This document shows, piece by piece, positions 17,329-26,308 of a stretch of 64,000 bases of DNA. Where the stretch lies: positions 1,046,131-1,110,130 of the forward strand of contig NZ_VXLC01000003.1 in assembly GCF_008704205.1 (NCBI RefSeq), written 5' to 3'. Position numbers and translations under genes: made by a program. The notes below the pieces were generated by a model. The model searched no databases and was not told the origin of the DNA. It saw only the letters and a program-made list of their open reading frames with translations. Origin of the DNA: Nocardia colli (lineage in GTDB: Bacteria > Actinomycetota > Actinomycetes > Mycobacteriales > Mycobacteriaceae). Position 1 is the stretch's first letter, and every line of letters starts with the position of its first letter.

Positions 17329-18729
17329 ATGACCGCGACCACCGAGGTGCTGCTGATCGCCCTCGCGCTGGCCACCATCGCGGTGGCGGCCACCAGGATT
17401 CCCGGCGTCGCCCGGGTGTTCTTGATCGCGCAGGCGGCGTTCTGGTCGCTGTCGTATGTCGCACGCCCTGTGGTGTTGCTGTGGGTGCAGCCGGAGCCAC
17501 ACTTCGGTGACAACGTGCCGGACCCGCGGCTGGCCCAGCTCGGCTACGACCGCGGCATCGCACTGGTGCTCCAACACGTCGTCTTCGGCCTCTGGGTCTA
17601 CGCGGGATTTGTTGTCGCCTACGCTTTTTGGGCCCGAAGGCACCCACCTGTCAAACTCCCCTCGCTCACCAACGACCCGGACTTCGTGCCGACCCTGGCC
17701 GCGATGTACGGCGTCGGCCTGCTCGGCCGCGGCGCGTCCTACGTCTCCGGCTCCATCGGCAGCGCTGGCGATGTGGAGAGCGCCAATCCGATCCTGGCCT
17801 TTGTCGCCATCCTGGCCACCATCGCCGCGCTCGGCCTGATCATCTTCATCCGGCCCGAGCGCCCGCAGCTGACCTGGCTGATCATCGGCGGGCTGCTGCT
17901 GGGCGAGCTGGCCTGGACCGCGATCGTCGAATCGAAGACCCCGATCATCGGCGCGGCGATGGCCATCGCGGTCCGGTTCGCCATCCTCGGCTGGACCAAG
18001 CGCAAGGCGGTCTCGGTCGCGGCCATCGCCGTGCTCGGCATCGGCGGGTTCGGCTGGCTGCAATCGCTGAAGCAGACCCAGTACGCGAAAGCCGAGTCGT
18101 CGCTGACCGATTCCGGCTATCCGCCGATCGTGCAGCCGTTCCTCAGCATCCTGCGCCGCTTCGACCTGCTCGAGGCCGCCACCGACGCCTACTTCCACCA
18201 GCCGGGGTTCTGGCTGACCCCCGCCGAGGCGCTGCAACACGCCACCTACAGCCTGATCCCCAGCCAGCTCCTGGGCACGATCAAGTTCCAGTCCGGCACC
18301 GAGTGGGCGATGGAGGTGCGCGGGGCCTCGGTCGACATGACCAAAGTGTCGGTGTCGCTGGCCGAGGGCAATCTCAACGAGGGTTTCGTGCTCGGCGGCT
18401 ATCCGGGCGTGGTGGTCTGCGCCGCGTTCACCTTCCTGCTGCTGCTCGCCTGGGCCAAGGCGCTGTACTCGCGCTTCTTCCCGGTCGTGGTGCTCGGGCT
18501 CGCCATGACCGGCGCCTCCGCGCTGTTCGAGCGCGGAATCCTCGGCAGTATGGAGAATCTCGGCAAATTCCTCCAGGCCGCCGTGCTGGCCTGGCTCATT
18601 TCACTGGTGGTCCGCGAGTATCGGCGGCGCACCCGGATCGAAACAGTTTCTACCGCAAGGCAAGACGCGCCCAGCGCGCAATTCGTCGGGGCATCCACCA
18701 TCGAAAAGAGAGAATCCCCATGGGGTTGA
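17329..18729 (+). CDS. Integral membrane polymerase (Wzy-like)
   Basis: 466 residues with about ten or more hydrophobic spans. A long non-membrane segment lies roughly between residues 240 and 350, which contains RFDLLEAATDAYFHQPGFW and VSLAEGNLNEGF. That is the large external loop layout of Wzy/O-antigen polymerases, which join repeat units on the outer face of the membrane. Sequence conservation in this family is low, so the call rests on topology and on position between a flippase and a chain-length regulator. Its last 10 bp overlap the Wzz-like gene. Confidence 0.72.
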   Translation: MTATTEVLLIALALATIAVAATRIPGVARVFLIAQAAFWSLSYVARPVVLLWVQPEPHFGDNVPDPRLAQLGYDRGIALVLQHVVFGLWVYAGFVVAYAFWARRHPPVKLPSLTNDPDFVPTLAAMYGVGLLGRGASYVSGSIGSAGDVESANPILAFVAILATIAALGLIIFIRPERPQLTWLIIGGLLLGELAWTAIVESKTPIIGAAMAIAVRFAILGWTKRKAVSVAAIAVLGIGGFGWLQSLKQTQYAKAESSLTDSGYPPIVQPFLSILRRFDLLEAATDAYFHQPGFWLTPAEALQHATYSLIPSQLLGTIKFQSGTEWAMEVRGASVDMTKVSVSLAEGNLNEGFVLGGYPGVVVCAAFTFLLLLAWAKALYSRFFPVVVLGLAMTGASALFERGILGSMENLGKFLQAAVLAWLISLVVREYRRRTRIETVSTARQDAPSAQFVGASTIEKRESPWG

Positions 18730-20000
18730 TCGACTATTGGCATATCGCGCGCCGGCGCTGGGTCATCATCGTCGCGGTGGTGGTGCTGTGCCTAGGCGCG
18801 TCGGCCGGATATCTGAGCACCTTGCCCACCACCTACGTCGCCAACAGCAGCATGTACGTGTCGATGGCGACCGGAACCTCGGTCAACGATTCCTACCAGG
18901 GTGGGCTGGCCGCCCAGCAGCGCGTGCGCTCCTACCTGGACCTGGCCACCAGCGCCACCGTCGCCAAGCGGGTCATCGACGACCTCGGGCTGAAGATGTC
19001 GGTCGCCGAGGTGCAGAGCAAGATCAAGGCGTACTCGCCGCCGGCCACCACCAACATCGTGCTCACCGTGCAGGCCTCGACCGCCGAGGGCGCGCGCGAC
19101 TTCGCCAACTCGGTGGTCGCCCAATTCCGCAGGCTCGTGGACGAATTGGAGACCATCGAGCGCGACGCGGCGCCGGCCGCCCGGATCACCGTGGTCGACC
19201 GCGCCGAGGTGCCGTCCGGGCCGAGCGGTCCGCAGTCGAAGCGCATCCTGCTGCTCGGCCTGCTGGCCGGTCTCGCGCTCGGCTGCGCCGGCGCCTTCGT
19301 CCGCGACCGCACCGATCGCACGTTGCGCACCTCCAACAATCTGGAAGCCATTCTGCCGGTGCCGATTCTGGGCATCATCGACGCGGGCCGCCCTGGCGCC
19401 CCGGACGAGACGCGCAGGCTACGCACCCGGCTGCTCCGCGAGGGCGAGGCCAGAACCATTCTGCTGACCAGTCTTTCGGCGCGGTCCGAGCCGGATGTGG
19501 CGATGACCCTGGCGCGGTCGTTCGCCGACATGGGCAGCAATGTGGTACTCATCGACGCCGACACCACGGGCGATGGAAGCTCGCGCGCCTTGGAAAACAC
19601 CGGCGCCGGTCTCGCCGCGGTGCTGCGCGGGGCCACACCCGTGCACGAGGCGCTCACCGGCTGGGCCGAAACCGGCGTCACCGTACTGCCGCTGGGCGAG
19701 GCCGACGGCCAGACCCCGGATCTGCTCGCCTCCGACCGGTTCGCGGCGGTCGTCGCGAAACTCCGGACCGACTATGACCACGTCGTGGTGCAGACCGCAC
19801 CGATCACCCATGCCGCCGACGCCATCGCGCTCGCCCCGCTGTGCGAACAGACCATCGCCGTCGTGCTGCTCGGCAGCACCAGCGCGCCGCAATTGCGCGG
19901 CGCCCTGGCCACATTCGGCGACAACAAGCTGACCGGCGCGGTAGCGTACAGCCAGCCGGGCAACCGGTTGCAGCGACTTACCGGGAGGCTGCGGCTTTGA
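18720..20000 (+). CDS. Wzz/CapA-like chain-length protein fused to a degenerate BY-kinase-like domain
   Basis: 426 residues. The N-terminal Wzz part starts MGLIDYWHIARRRWVIIV with TM1. An external helical domain and TM2 (ILLLGLLAGLALGCAGAF) follow, and then a cytoplasmic P-loop-like domain. The latter keeps the Walker B strand (VVLIDADTT, about residue 275), but the place of Walker A (about 246-258) reads LLTSLSARSEPDVA with no GKS/T. There is no tyrosine-rich tail. It probably controls chain length with the polymerase, but ATP binding and autophosphorylation look lost. It overlaps the polymerase by 10 bp and the next TTG start by 4. Confidence 0.85.
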   Translation: MGLIDYWHIARRRWVIIVAVVVLCLGASAGYLSTLPTTYVANSSMYVSMATGTSVNDSYQGGLAAQQRVRSYLDLATSATVAKRVIDDLGLKMSVAEVQSKIKAYSPPATTNIVLTVQASTAEGARDFANSVVAQFRRLVDELETIERDAAPAARITVVDRAEVPSGPSGPQSKRILLLGLLAGLALGCAGAFVRDRTDRTLRTSNNLEAILPVPILGIIDAGRPGAPDETRRLRTRLLREGEARTILLTSLSARSEPDVAMTLARSFADMGSNVVLIDADTTGDGSSRALENTGAGLAAVLRGATPVHEALTGWAETGVTVLPLGEADGQTPDLLASDRFAAVVAKLRTDYDHVVVQTAPITHAADAIALAPLCEQTIAVVLLGSTSAPQLRGALATFGDNKLTGAVAYSQPGNRLQRLTGRLRL

Positions 20001-21382
20001 GCAACGAATTGGTTCGTCGCAACGAGACGGTCGGCCGGCGGAGCATGCTCGCCGCCGCGCTAGGCGCGGTAGGCGCGGTACCGGTCCTGGCGGCCTGTAG
20101 CACCACCGAGTCTCCCGCGACGCCGAACATCGAATTCCGTTCCCCGCACGTCACCGACGCACCCGCCGCGCGCAACGTGCGCGACTTCGGCGCGGTCGGC
20201 GACGGCGTCGCCGACGACACGGCGGCCATCGCCGCGGCGGCCGCCGTCAAGGACGCACCGCTGGTGATGTACCTACCCGCGGGTCACTACAACGTGACCG
20301 CCTGGCCCGAATTAAGCGACTACGCCACGGTTCTCGGCGACGGAGCCGATGTCACGGTGGTCAACTGTATGACCGACACCACGCTCATCGCGCTGCGCAA
20401 GCGCAGCCGGGTGCGCTTCGCCAGGCTCGGCTTCTACCTCGCCGGGCCGAAGGCGACCGCGGTCCTGCTGTCGGAATGCTTTCGCTGCTCGTTCGATTCG
20501 GTGGTGATCCGCGGCAACCACATCGCCGAGAACCATCCGCGCTATCTCCAGCAGCGCGGCGTGGTGCTGGAGGGCAACACCGGCGGCACCGCGTTCCTCA
20601 ACTGCGACATCAACAATTTCGGCATCGGCATCGTCACCTCCTGCATCCAGAACTACGTCACCTCGTCCAAACTCACCAGCAACTACGTCGGCGTGCTCGG
20701 CACCGGCAACGACCACAACGCCGGATTGGCGCTCACCAACGTCGAATTCGTCTCCGACTCGGACCCGAAGACGACCGACAAGCACATCCTCATCGACGGC
20801 GCGGCCAACGACTGGTGGCTCACCAACGTCTGGTTCGAGGGCGCCGACATCGCGCTGTCCGTGGGTAAGGCGGGCGGCGGCGGGCCCGCGCAGTTCGGCA
20901 TGATCAACTGCAAGGTCGCCGCGCGCACCGTCGGCCTCGACCTGATCTATTGCCGTCAGCCGTATCTCGCCAATGTCCAGTTCGACAAGGATCTGGAAAA
21001 GCCCCCGATCGAGCTGCGGATCGATCCGAACGGCTGCCCCGAGGGGACCGCGGTGAACCTGATCTCCACGGCGGCAGACGATCTCAACCCGACGATCTTC
21101 CCGCCGCACTGGCACGTGCTCGGCCGCACCAGCATGCACGCGCCGACATTCACCGGGACCATGGTCGGCAAGGCCGGGCGCGGCGACACCGACGTCTTCC
21201 AGACCCAATCGGCCGACGGCGCACTACGGTCGGCGGTACTGTCCAGCGGGACTTGGCTTTCCGAGCAGACCGAGGGCGGAATCGTACTCAAAGACGCGTC
21301 AGGGACATATTGGCGGCTGTCCGTCTCCACCGAGGGCGTGCTCAAGACGATGTCACTGGGCAAAATCCGACCTCGCGAGTAG
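19997..21382 (+). CDS. Tat-exported lipoprotein with a pectate-lyase-type beta-helix
   Basis: 461 residues from TTG 19997, with GGGAGG at an ideal distance and a stop overlap with the previous gene. The N-terminus has twin arginines (residues 14-15, GRRSML), a hydrophobic stretch and the lipobox LAAC (Cys34). That indicates Tat export followed by lipid anchoring outside the membrane. The mature protein starts with VRDFGAVGDGVADDTAAI, the entry signature of pectate_lyase_3 right-handed beta-helix proteins. Repeated Asn/Ile-rich coils follow (GTAFLNCDINNFGIGIV). Such proteins cut, epimerise or bind polysaccharide; in a synthesis operon it may trim or modify the exported glycan. Confidence 0.82.
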   Translation: MSNELVRRNETVGRRSMLAAALGAVGAVPVLAACSTTESPATPNIEFRSPHVTDAPAARNVRDFGAVGDGVADDTAAIAAAAAVKDAPLVMYLPAGHYNVTAWPELSDYATVLGDGADVTVVNCMTDTTLIALRKRSRVRFARLGFYLAGPKATAVLLSECFRCSFDSVVIRGNHIAENHPRYLQQRGVVLEGNTGGTAFLNCDINNFGIGIVTSCIQNYVTSSKLTSNYVGVLGTGNDHNAGLALTNVEFVSDSDPKTTDKHILIDGAANDWWLTNVWFEGADIALSVGKAGGGGPAQFGMINCKVAARTVGLDLIYCRQPYLANVQFDKDLEKPPIELRIDPNGCPEGTAVNLISTAADDLNPTIFPPHWHVLGRTSMHAPTFTGTMVGKAGRGDTDVFQTQSADGALRSAVLSSGTWLSEQTEGGIVLKDASGTYWRLSVSTEGVLKTMSLGKIRPRE

Positions 21383-21388
21383 GCGCCG

Positions 21389-22768
21389 ATGTCGACCAGT
21401 CCGAAATCGTTGGCGCGCATCAGTCTCGGCCCGGTGTCGCTGCACGGCAACACCGTCGTGCTGCGGCCACCGCGGATCGCGGACTACCCCCACTGGCGGC
21501 GGATCCGACTACGGGACCGGCGCTTCATCGAGCCGTTCTGGTACAGCTCCACGCTGGACTGGGCGGCGCGACACTGCGGAACCCATTGGGTGCGTGAGTG
21601 TTTGACCAGCCGGGCGGAGGCGAGCTCGGGGCGCAGGCTGGCCACGGTGATCGAGGTGGACGGCCGGTTCGCGGGTCAGGTCGAACTCGGTTCGATCGAT
21701 ACCGCCACCGGCGCGGCGGAACTCGGCATCTGGGTGGATGCCGAGGTCGCCCGGCACGGGATCGGCGGCATGGCGGCGGCGCTGCTGATGGACTACGGGC
21801 TCGAGCGGATCGGCCTGGAACGGATCACCGCGCCGATCTCGCCGGACAACGTCGCCGCCGCGCACGGCGCCGCCGAACTCGGGTTCAAGCGAGAAGCCTT
21901 GATGGGCCGCTACTTCGACGTGGGCGGCGCGCGGCGCGACCACGAGCTGTGGGCCGTCACCAGGGCGGACGTCCCGGGCGGCGGGTTCGCGCAGTCCTGG
22001 CTGGACCGCTATGACCGGCATGCTCCGCAGCCGCCCGCCCCGCACGAGGACGCGACCGGCGCGTTCCCCAGGACCGCGGTGGTTGCCGCGTCCGCGCGCT
22101 TCTACGCGGGACGGGTCCTGCATCTGCTCGATCCGCTGCGCGCCGCCCGGCCGGTCCGGCTCGCCGAGGCCGACGGCGCGCAGATCCTCGTCCGCAGCCG
22201 GCGGCTGTCCGACTGGCGCCGGTGGCGCGACGCGCGGTTGCGCGGCCGGGCCACCCTGGATCCTTATCCGGTGGCGGCCGACGACACCTGGGCGCAGCAG
22301 CACACTCGGCTCCGCTGGCTGCGCCACTTCGTCTGTGCCCGTCCGGGATTGCGTTCCGCGAGCGGGCTGGTGCTGGCGATCGAGGTCGACGGCGCGTATG
22401 CCGGCGAGGCCAGGCTGTTCGACCTCGACATGTTCGACCGCAACGCCCGCATGTTCGTCTGGACCGAGCCGGGGCATCCCGACGACGTCCAGACCACGGC
22501 CACCCGGCTCCTGCTCGAGCACGCCTTCGGGCCGCTCGGCCTGTGCCGGGTGTCCACGGCGGTCGAGCCCGCGGACACCCGCTCAGCGGACATCGCCGCG
22601 CGGGTCGGCATGACCAGGGAGGGTCGTATGCGTTGCTATGTCGGCGCGACCGGCCGTCGGGGCGACCACGATCTGTGGGCCATTACCTCGTGCCCGGTTG
22701 CCGAATCGGACATCGAGTCCTCGTCGCCGTCCGCGCAACGGACGCCGGGCTCCCCCGAACACCAGTAA
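21389..22768 (+). CDS. Tandem GNAT-domain acetyltransferase
   Basis: 459 residues containing two RimJ/RimL-like GNAT units in a row. Unit 1 (about 15-200) has LRPPRIADYPHWRRIR, AELGIWVDAEVARHGIGG and AHGAAELGFKREALM. Unit 2 (about 245-440) has LVRSRRLSDWRRWRDAR, LVLAIEVDGAYAGEARLF and AARVGMTREGRMR. The acetyl-CoA loop GIGG is recognisable in unit 1 but not in unit 2, where HPDDVQTTATRLL stands in its place. Unit 2 may therefore be structural or use another donor. It starts 6 bp after the beta-helix gene, so it probably acts on the same surface glycan (O- or N-acylation of sugar) rather than on ribosomal proteins. Confidence 0.8.
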   Translation: MSTSPKSLARISLGPVSLHGNTVVLRPPRIADYPHWRRIRLRDRRFIEPFWYSSTLDWAARHCGTHWVRECLTSRAEASSGRRLATVIEVDGRFAGQVELGSIDTATGAAELGIWVDAEVARHGIGGMAAALLMDYGLERIGLERITAPISPDNVAAAHGAAELGFKREALMGRYFDVGGARRDHELWAVTRADVPGGGFAQSWLDRYDRHAPQPPAPHEDATGAFPRTAVVAASARFYAGRVLHLLDPLRAARPVRLAEADGAQILVRSRRLSDWRRWRDARLRGRATLDPYPVAADDTWAQQHTRLRWLRHFVCARPGLRSASGLVLAIEVDGAYAGEARLFDLDMFDRNARMFVWTEPGHPDDVQTTATRLLLEHAFGPLGLCRVSTAVEPADTRSADIAARVGMTREGRMRCYVGATGRRGDHDLWAITSCPVAESDIESSSPSAQRTPGSPEHQ

Positions 22769-22930
22769 CCACGCGCCGAGCTGTATATCAAACGACCGAC
22801 AGGCAACCCGGTTGCGCGGACAAGCCGATCCGGCCGACGTACAGTTGTGCGCAGAACCCGGTGCGCGCAGGGAGGATTCGCGCAGGCGGTCTTTCCTGCG
22901 TGCGCGACCCGACTCTCCAGGAGCCAGACC

Positions 22931-24298
22931 ATGGAGTCTATTTCCGCTGAACCGGCGGACCCCCGCCGCTTCACCCGCAGCAACGAGCTCCAGGCCCGGC
23001 TGCACGAACTGGTTCCGGGCGGCGCGCACACCTACGCCCGGGGCGCGGACCAGTATCCCGAGTTCATGGCGCCGATCCTGGTGCGCGGCAGCGGATGTCA
23101 GGTCTGGGATGCCGACGGCAACCGCTACATCGAGTACGGCATGGGGCTGCGTTCGGTCACGCTCGGCCACGGCTGTCAGCCGGTGCTCGACGCCGTGCAC
23201 CGCGCGATCGCCGACGGCATCAGCTTCAGCCGCCCGACCGAGCTGGAACTGCTTGCCGCACAGGACTTCCTGACCTTGGTGCCCGGCGCCGACATGGTGA
23301 AGTTCGCCAAGAACGGTTCCGACGCCACCACCGCCGCCGTCCGGCTGGCCCGGGCCGCGACCGGCCGGACCGCCATCGCCGTCTGCGATCAGCCGTTCTT
23401 CTCGGTGGACGACTGGTTCATCGGAACCACCGCGATGGACAGCGGCATTCCCGCCGAAATTGCCTCGGGCACTGTCCGATTCCGATACAACGACCTTCCC
23501 TCACTGGCGGCCGTGCTCGAATCGGGAACGGTGGCCGCCGTCGTCCTGGAGGCCGCCACCGCACTGCACGAGCCCGAACCCGGCTTCCTGGAGAGTGTTC
23601 GGGACCTGTGCGACCGGCACGGCACGCTGCTCATCTTCGACGAGATGATCACCGGCTTCCGCTGGTCCGCAGGCGGCGCGCAGGCGGTGTACGGCGTACG
23701 GCCCGACCTGTCCTGCTGGGGCAAGGCGATGGGCAATGGTTTTCCGCTGTCCGCGCTGGCGGGTAAACGCGAGTTCATGGAACTCGGCGGGCTGCGCACC
23801 GATCAGGACCGGGTGTTCCTGCTGTCCACCACGCACGGCCCGGAATCGGGTTCGCTGGCCGCTTTCCGCGCGGTCGTGCACGAATATCGGACCGGCGACC
23901 CGATCGGCCGGATGGAGCACGCGGGCCGCCGGCTCGCGGACGGGGTGAACGCGGTGGCCGCCGATCTCGGCATCGCCGACTACTTACACGTACTCGGCCG
24001 CCCGTCCTGCCTGATCTTCGTCACCCGCGATCCGAACGGGCAACCGTCGCAAGAGTTCCGCACGCTGTTCCTCCAGGAGCTGCTGTATCGGGGCGTGCTC
24101 GGTCAGTCCTTCGTCACCTCGGCCGCGCACACCGATGCCGACATCGACGAGACGATCGCGGCCTGTCGTGAGGCAGCCGCGGTGTACCGCAAGGCGATCG
24201 AGCAGGGCAGTGTCGACGGACTTCTGGAAGGCCGCCCCGTCGCGCCCGCCATTCGCCGCCGGGCCGAGCCGCGCAAGATCGCTACGGAGCGCGCATGA
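22931..24298 (+). CDS. Class III PLP aminotransferase, glutamate-1-semialdehyde aminomutase-like
   Basis: 455 residues. Fold-type I motifs are VPGGAHTYARGADQYPEF, YIEYGMGLRSVTLGHG, VKFAKNGSDATTAAVRLAR, the cofactor-binding LIFDEMITGFRW and the PLP lysine in CWGKAMGNGFPLSA. The family includes HemL, but divergent members sit in glycan clusters and aminate sugar or acyl substrates. ATG 22931 has AGGAG 10 nt upstream, after a 160-bp leader with a small hairpin (22881-22900). Its stop overlaps the next glycosyltransferase (ATGA). Context favours a role in the polysaccharide rather than tetrapyrrole synthesis. Confidence 0.82.
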   Translation: MESISAEPADPRRFTRSNELQARLHELVPGGAHTYARGADQYPEFMAPILVRGSGCQVWDADGNRYIEYGMGLRSVTLGHGCQPVLDAVHRAIADGISFSRPTELELLAAQDFLTLVPGADMVKFAKNGSDATTAAVRLARAATGRTAIAVCDQPFFSVDDWFIGTTAMDSGIPAEIASGTVRFRYNDLPSLAAVLESGTVAAVVLEAATALHEPEPGFLESVRDLCDRHGTLLIFDEMITGFRWSAGGAQAVYGVRPDLSCWGKAMGNGFPLSALAGKREFMELGGLRTDQDRVFLLSTTHGPESGSLAAFRAVVHEYRTGDPIGRMEHAGRRLADGVNAVAADLGIADYLHVLGRPSCLIFVTRDPNGQPSQEFRTLFLQELLYRGVLGQSFVTSAAHTDADIDETIAACREAAAVYRKAIEQGSVDGLLEGRPVAPAIRRRAEPRKIATERA

Positions 24299-25404
24299 CC
24301 CAGCCGCGCATCGCGATCGTGCACGAACGGTTCACCGAGTACGGCGGTTCCGAAGCGGTCGTCGGCGAGCTGGCCGAAACCTGGCCCAGCACCGAGGTTT
24401 TCGCGCCGATCGTCGATCCGGCGGGCGTTCGGCCGCCGCTGACCGCGGTGTACGACACCTGGCTCAGTCGCGCCTACGCCGCCTCGGGCCGCCGCTCGCA
24501 TGCTCCGCTGCTGCCGTTCGTCCCCCGCGCTCTGCGTCGCCTGCCACTCGGGGATCGCTTCGACGCCGTCGTCGTCAGCCATCACGCCTTCGCCAGCCAG
24601 GCAGCCTTCGCCACCGACGCTCCGGTCATCGCCTACGTGCACAGCCCGGCACGGTGGGCCTGGGACAAGGACTTCCGTGCGCAAGAGGCCGGTGGGCGTG
24701 CGGGGCAGCTCGCCCTCGCCGCGCTGGGCAGCCTGGCTCGTTGCGGTGAATTGCGCGCCGCGCCAAGGCTTTCCCACGTGGTCGCCAATTCGCGCGCCGT
24801 CGCCGCTCGGGTCAACGACTGGTGGGGACTGCCCTCGACGGTCACCTATCCCCCGGTCCAGATCGATCGTTTCACCCCCGAGCTGACCATCCCCCGGGAC
24901 GACTTCTTCCTCTTCGCCGGTCGGCTCGTCCCGTACAAGCGTCCGGACCTGGCCATCCTCGCCGCGCAGCGCGCAGGCTGCCGGCTCGTCATCCTCGGCG
25001 ACGGCCGCTTCCGCGCGCATCTGGAAACGCTCGCGGGCTCGGAAACGACCTTCCTCGGCGCGACCTCGCACGAGGTGCTGCTCGACACCTATCGCCGCTC
25101 GCGCGCCCTGCTCATGCCAGGCGTAGAGGATTTCGGCATCGTCCCGGTCGAGGCAATGGCTTGCGGCACACCGATTCTCGCAGTCGATCAAGGCGGCGCG
25201 CTGGACACGGTCGACCCTGGCGTCACCGGTGAACACATCCCGCACGGCTCCGACGAGGCAGTCATCGATCACCTCGCCAAAGCGATGCGCGACTTCGACC
25301 CCGCCCGCTACACCCCCTCGACCATCCGCGCGCACGCCGAGTCGTTCTCCCCCGCCGCCTTCCGCGCGCAGATGGCGGACACGGTCTCGCAGTACCTGCG
25401 CTGA
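24295..25404 (+). CDS. Family 4 glycosyltransferase
   Basis: 369 residues, GT-B. The N-terminus VHERFTEYGGSEAVVGELA is the usual acceptor-side loop of this GT4 group. YVHSPARWAW and VVANSRAVAARV lead to the donor domain with FAGRLVPYKRPDLAI, LVILGDG and the E-x7-E motif in GVEDFGIVPVEAMACGTP. The arrangement is close to WbaZ/MtfB-type mannosyltransferases, though donor choice is not proven. It is coupled to the aminotransferase by a stop/start overlap. It is the last glycosyltransferase of the locus. Confidence 0.87.
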   Translation: MTQPRIAIVHERFTEYGGSEAVVGELAETWPSTEVFAPIVDPAGVRPPLTAVYDTWLSRAYAASGRRSHAPLLPFVPRALRRLPLGDRFDAVVVSHHAFASQAAFATDAPVIAYVHSPARWAWDKDFRAQEAGGRAGQLALAALGSLARCGELRAAPRLSHVVANSRAVAARVNDWWGLPSTVTYPPVQIDRFTPELTIPRDDFFLFAGRLVPYKRPDLAILAAQRAGCRLVILGDGRFRAHLETLAGSETTFLGATSHEVLLDTYRRSRALLMPGVEDFGIVPVEAMACGTPILAVDQGGALDTVDPGVTGEHIPHGSDEAVIDHLAKAMRDFDPARYTPSTIRAHAESFSPAAFRAQMADTVSQYLR

Positions 25405-25492
25405 CCCGAGCCCGCGACGCGGGAATAGGCCGAGTCGCCCGGTGGTTGCGGCCGATGGCCGAACAACCACCGTGTGCGAGGGAGACAGCAAT

Positions 25493-26257
25493 ATGCCGCA
25501 GGTCAGCGCCACCGACAGGTCCGACGCACCGCATGCTGCCGCAGATCTGCGCGACCGCACGGTCGTCCTGATCGGCGGCGGCTCCGGCATCGGGCTGCGG
25601 GTCGCCCATCGCGTGGTAGCCGCCGGCGGTCGAGTCGTGCTGGGCGGTCGCACCGCATCGCGGTTGGCCGCAGCGGCCGAGGAGCTGGGCGACGCGGCCC
25701 GCTGGCAGACCGTGGACACCGGCGATGCCGCCCCGCTCGCCGCGTTCTTCGACGGCATCGACCGCGTCGATCATCTCTTCACCACGGCGGCGTCCTACCA
25801 GGTCGGACCGATGCGCGAGCTGAGCCCGGCCGACGCCGCGTCACCGTTCGAATCGAAGTTCTGGGGTCAGTACCACGCGGTCCGGCTGGCCGCGCCGAAG
25901 CTGGCCGACGACGGGTCGGTGGTCCTGATGTCGGGCGCCGCGTCGGCGCGTCCCGCCGGGCTCGCGCCCGCCTATGTCGCCTGCAACGCCGCCATCGAAG
26001 GACTCGGTCGCGGACTCGCGGTCGAACTCGCGCCGGTCCGGGTCAACGTCATCTCGCCGGGCACGGTCGACGGACATCTGTGGTCGAATCGCTCGGACAC
26101 CGTCCGCGAGGCGGCATTCGATCAGTACCGCCGCGAGTCGCTGCTCGGCCGCCCCGCCACGGAGGACGAGATCGCGCACTCCGTCGTCTATCTCTTCACC
26201 AACACCTTCACCACCGGGTCGACCCTCTATCCCGACGGCGGTTACACCCTCCGTTGA
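25493..26257 (+). CDS. Short-chain dehydrogenase/reductase-like protein with Y-x3-N active site
   Basis: 254 residues. The cofactor loop IGGGSGIG (28-34) is normal. HLFTTAASYQVGP replaces the NNAG segment. The active site reads SGAASARPAGLAPAYVACN: Tyr161 is followed by Asn165 where catalytic Lys is expected. The C-terminus has VRVNVISPGTV and YPDGGYTLR. Lys normally lowers the Tyr pKa, so activity may be altered. ATG 25493 has GGGAG 9 nt upstream and lies 88 bp after the glycosyltransferase. It could end the polysaccharide locus or be independent. A strong terminator begins inside its stop codon. Confidence 0.8.
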   Translation: MPQVSATDRSDAPHAAADLRDRTVVLIGGGSGIGLRVAHRVVAAGGRVVLGGRTASRLAAAAEELGDAARWQTVDTGDAAPLAAFFDGIDRVDHLFTTAASYQVGPMRELSPADAASPFESKFWGQYHAVRLAAPKLADDGSVVLMSGAASARPAGLAPAYVACNAAIEGLGRGLAVELAPVRVNVISPGTVDGHLWSNRSDTVREAAFDQYRRESLLGRPATEDEIAHSVVYLFTNTFTTGSTLYPDGGYTLR

Positions 26258-26290
26258 GCCGCACCGGGCGAAACGCGGTGCGGCTCAACG
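26252..26290. terminator. Terminator hairpin after the SDR gene
   Basis: A perfect 15-bp stem, CGTTGAGCCGCACCG (26252-26266) with CGGTGCGGCTCAACG (26276-26290), and a 9-nt loop. The left arm contains the SDR stop codon. The convergent secreted-protein gene ends at 26309, so it may serve both directions. Confidence 0.78.
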
Positions 26291-26308
26291 CCGGCCGTGA
26301 ACTACGGT

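Noticed and set aside
22931..24298. Housekeeping hemL
   Set aside because: The family match is real, but overlap with a glycosyltransferase gene and lack of other heme genes make a dedicated glycan role more likely; the symbol was not assigned.
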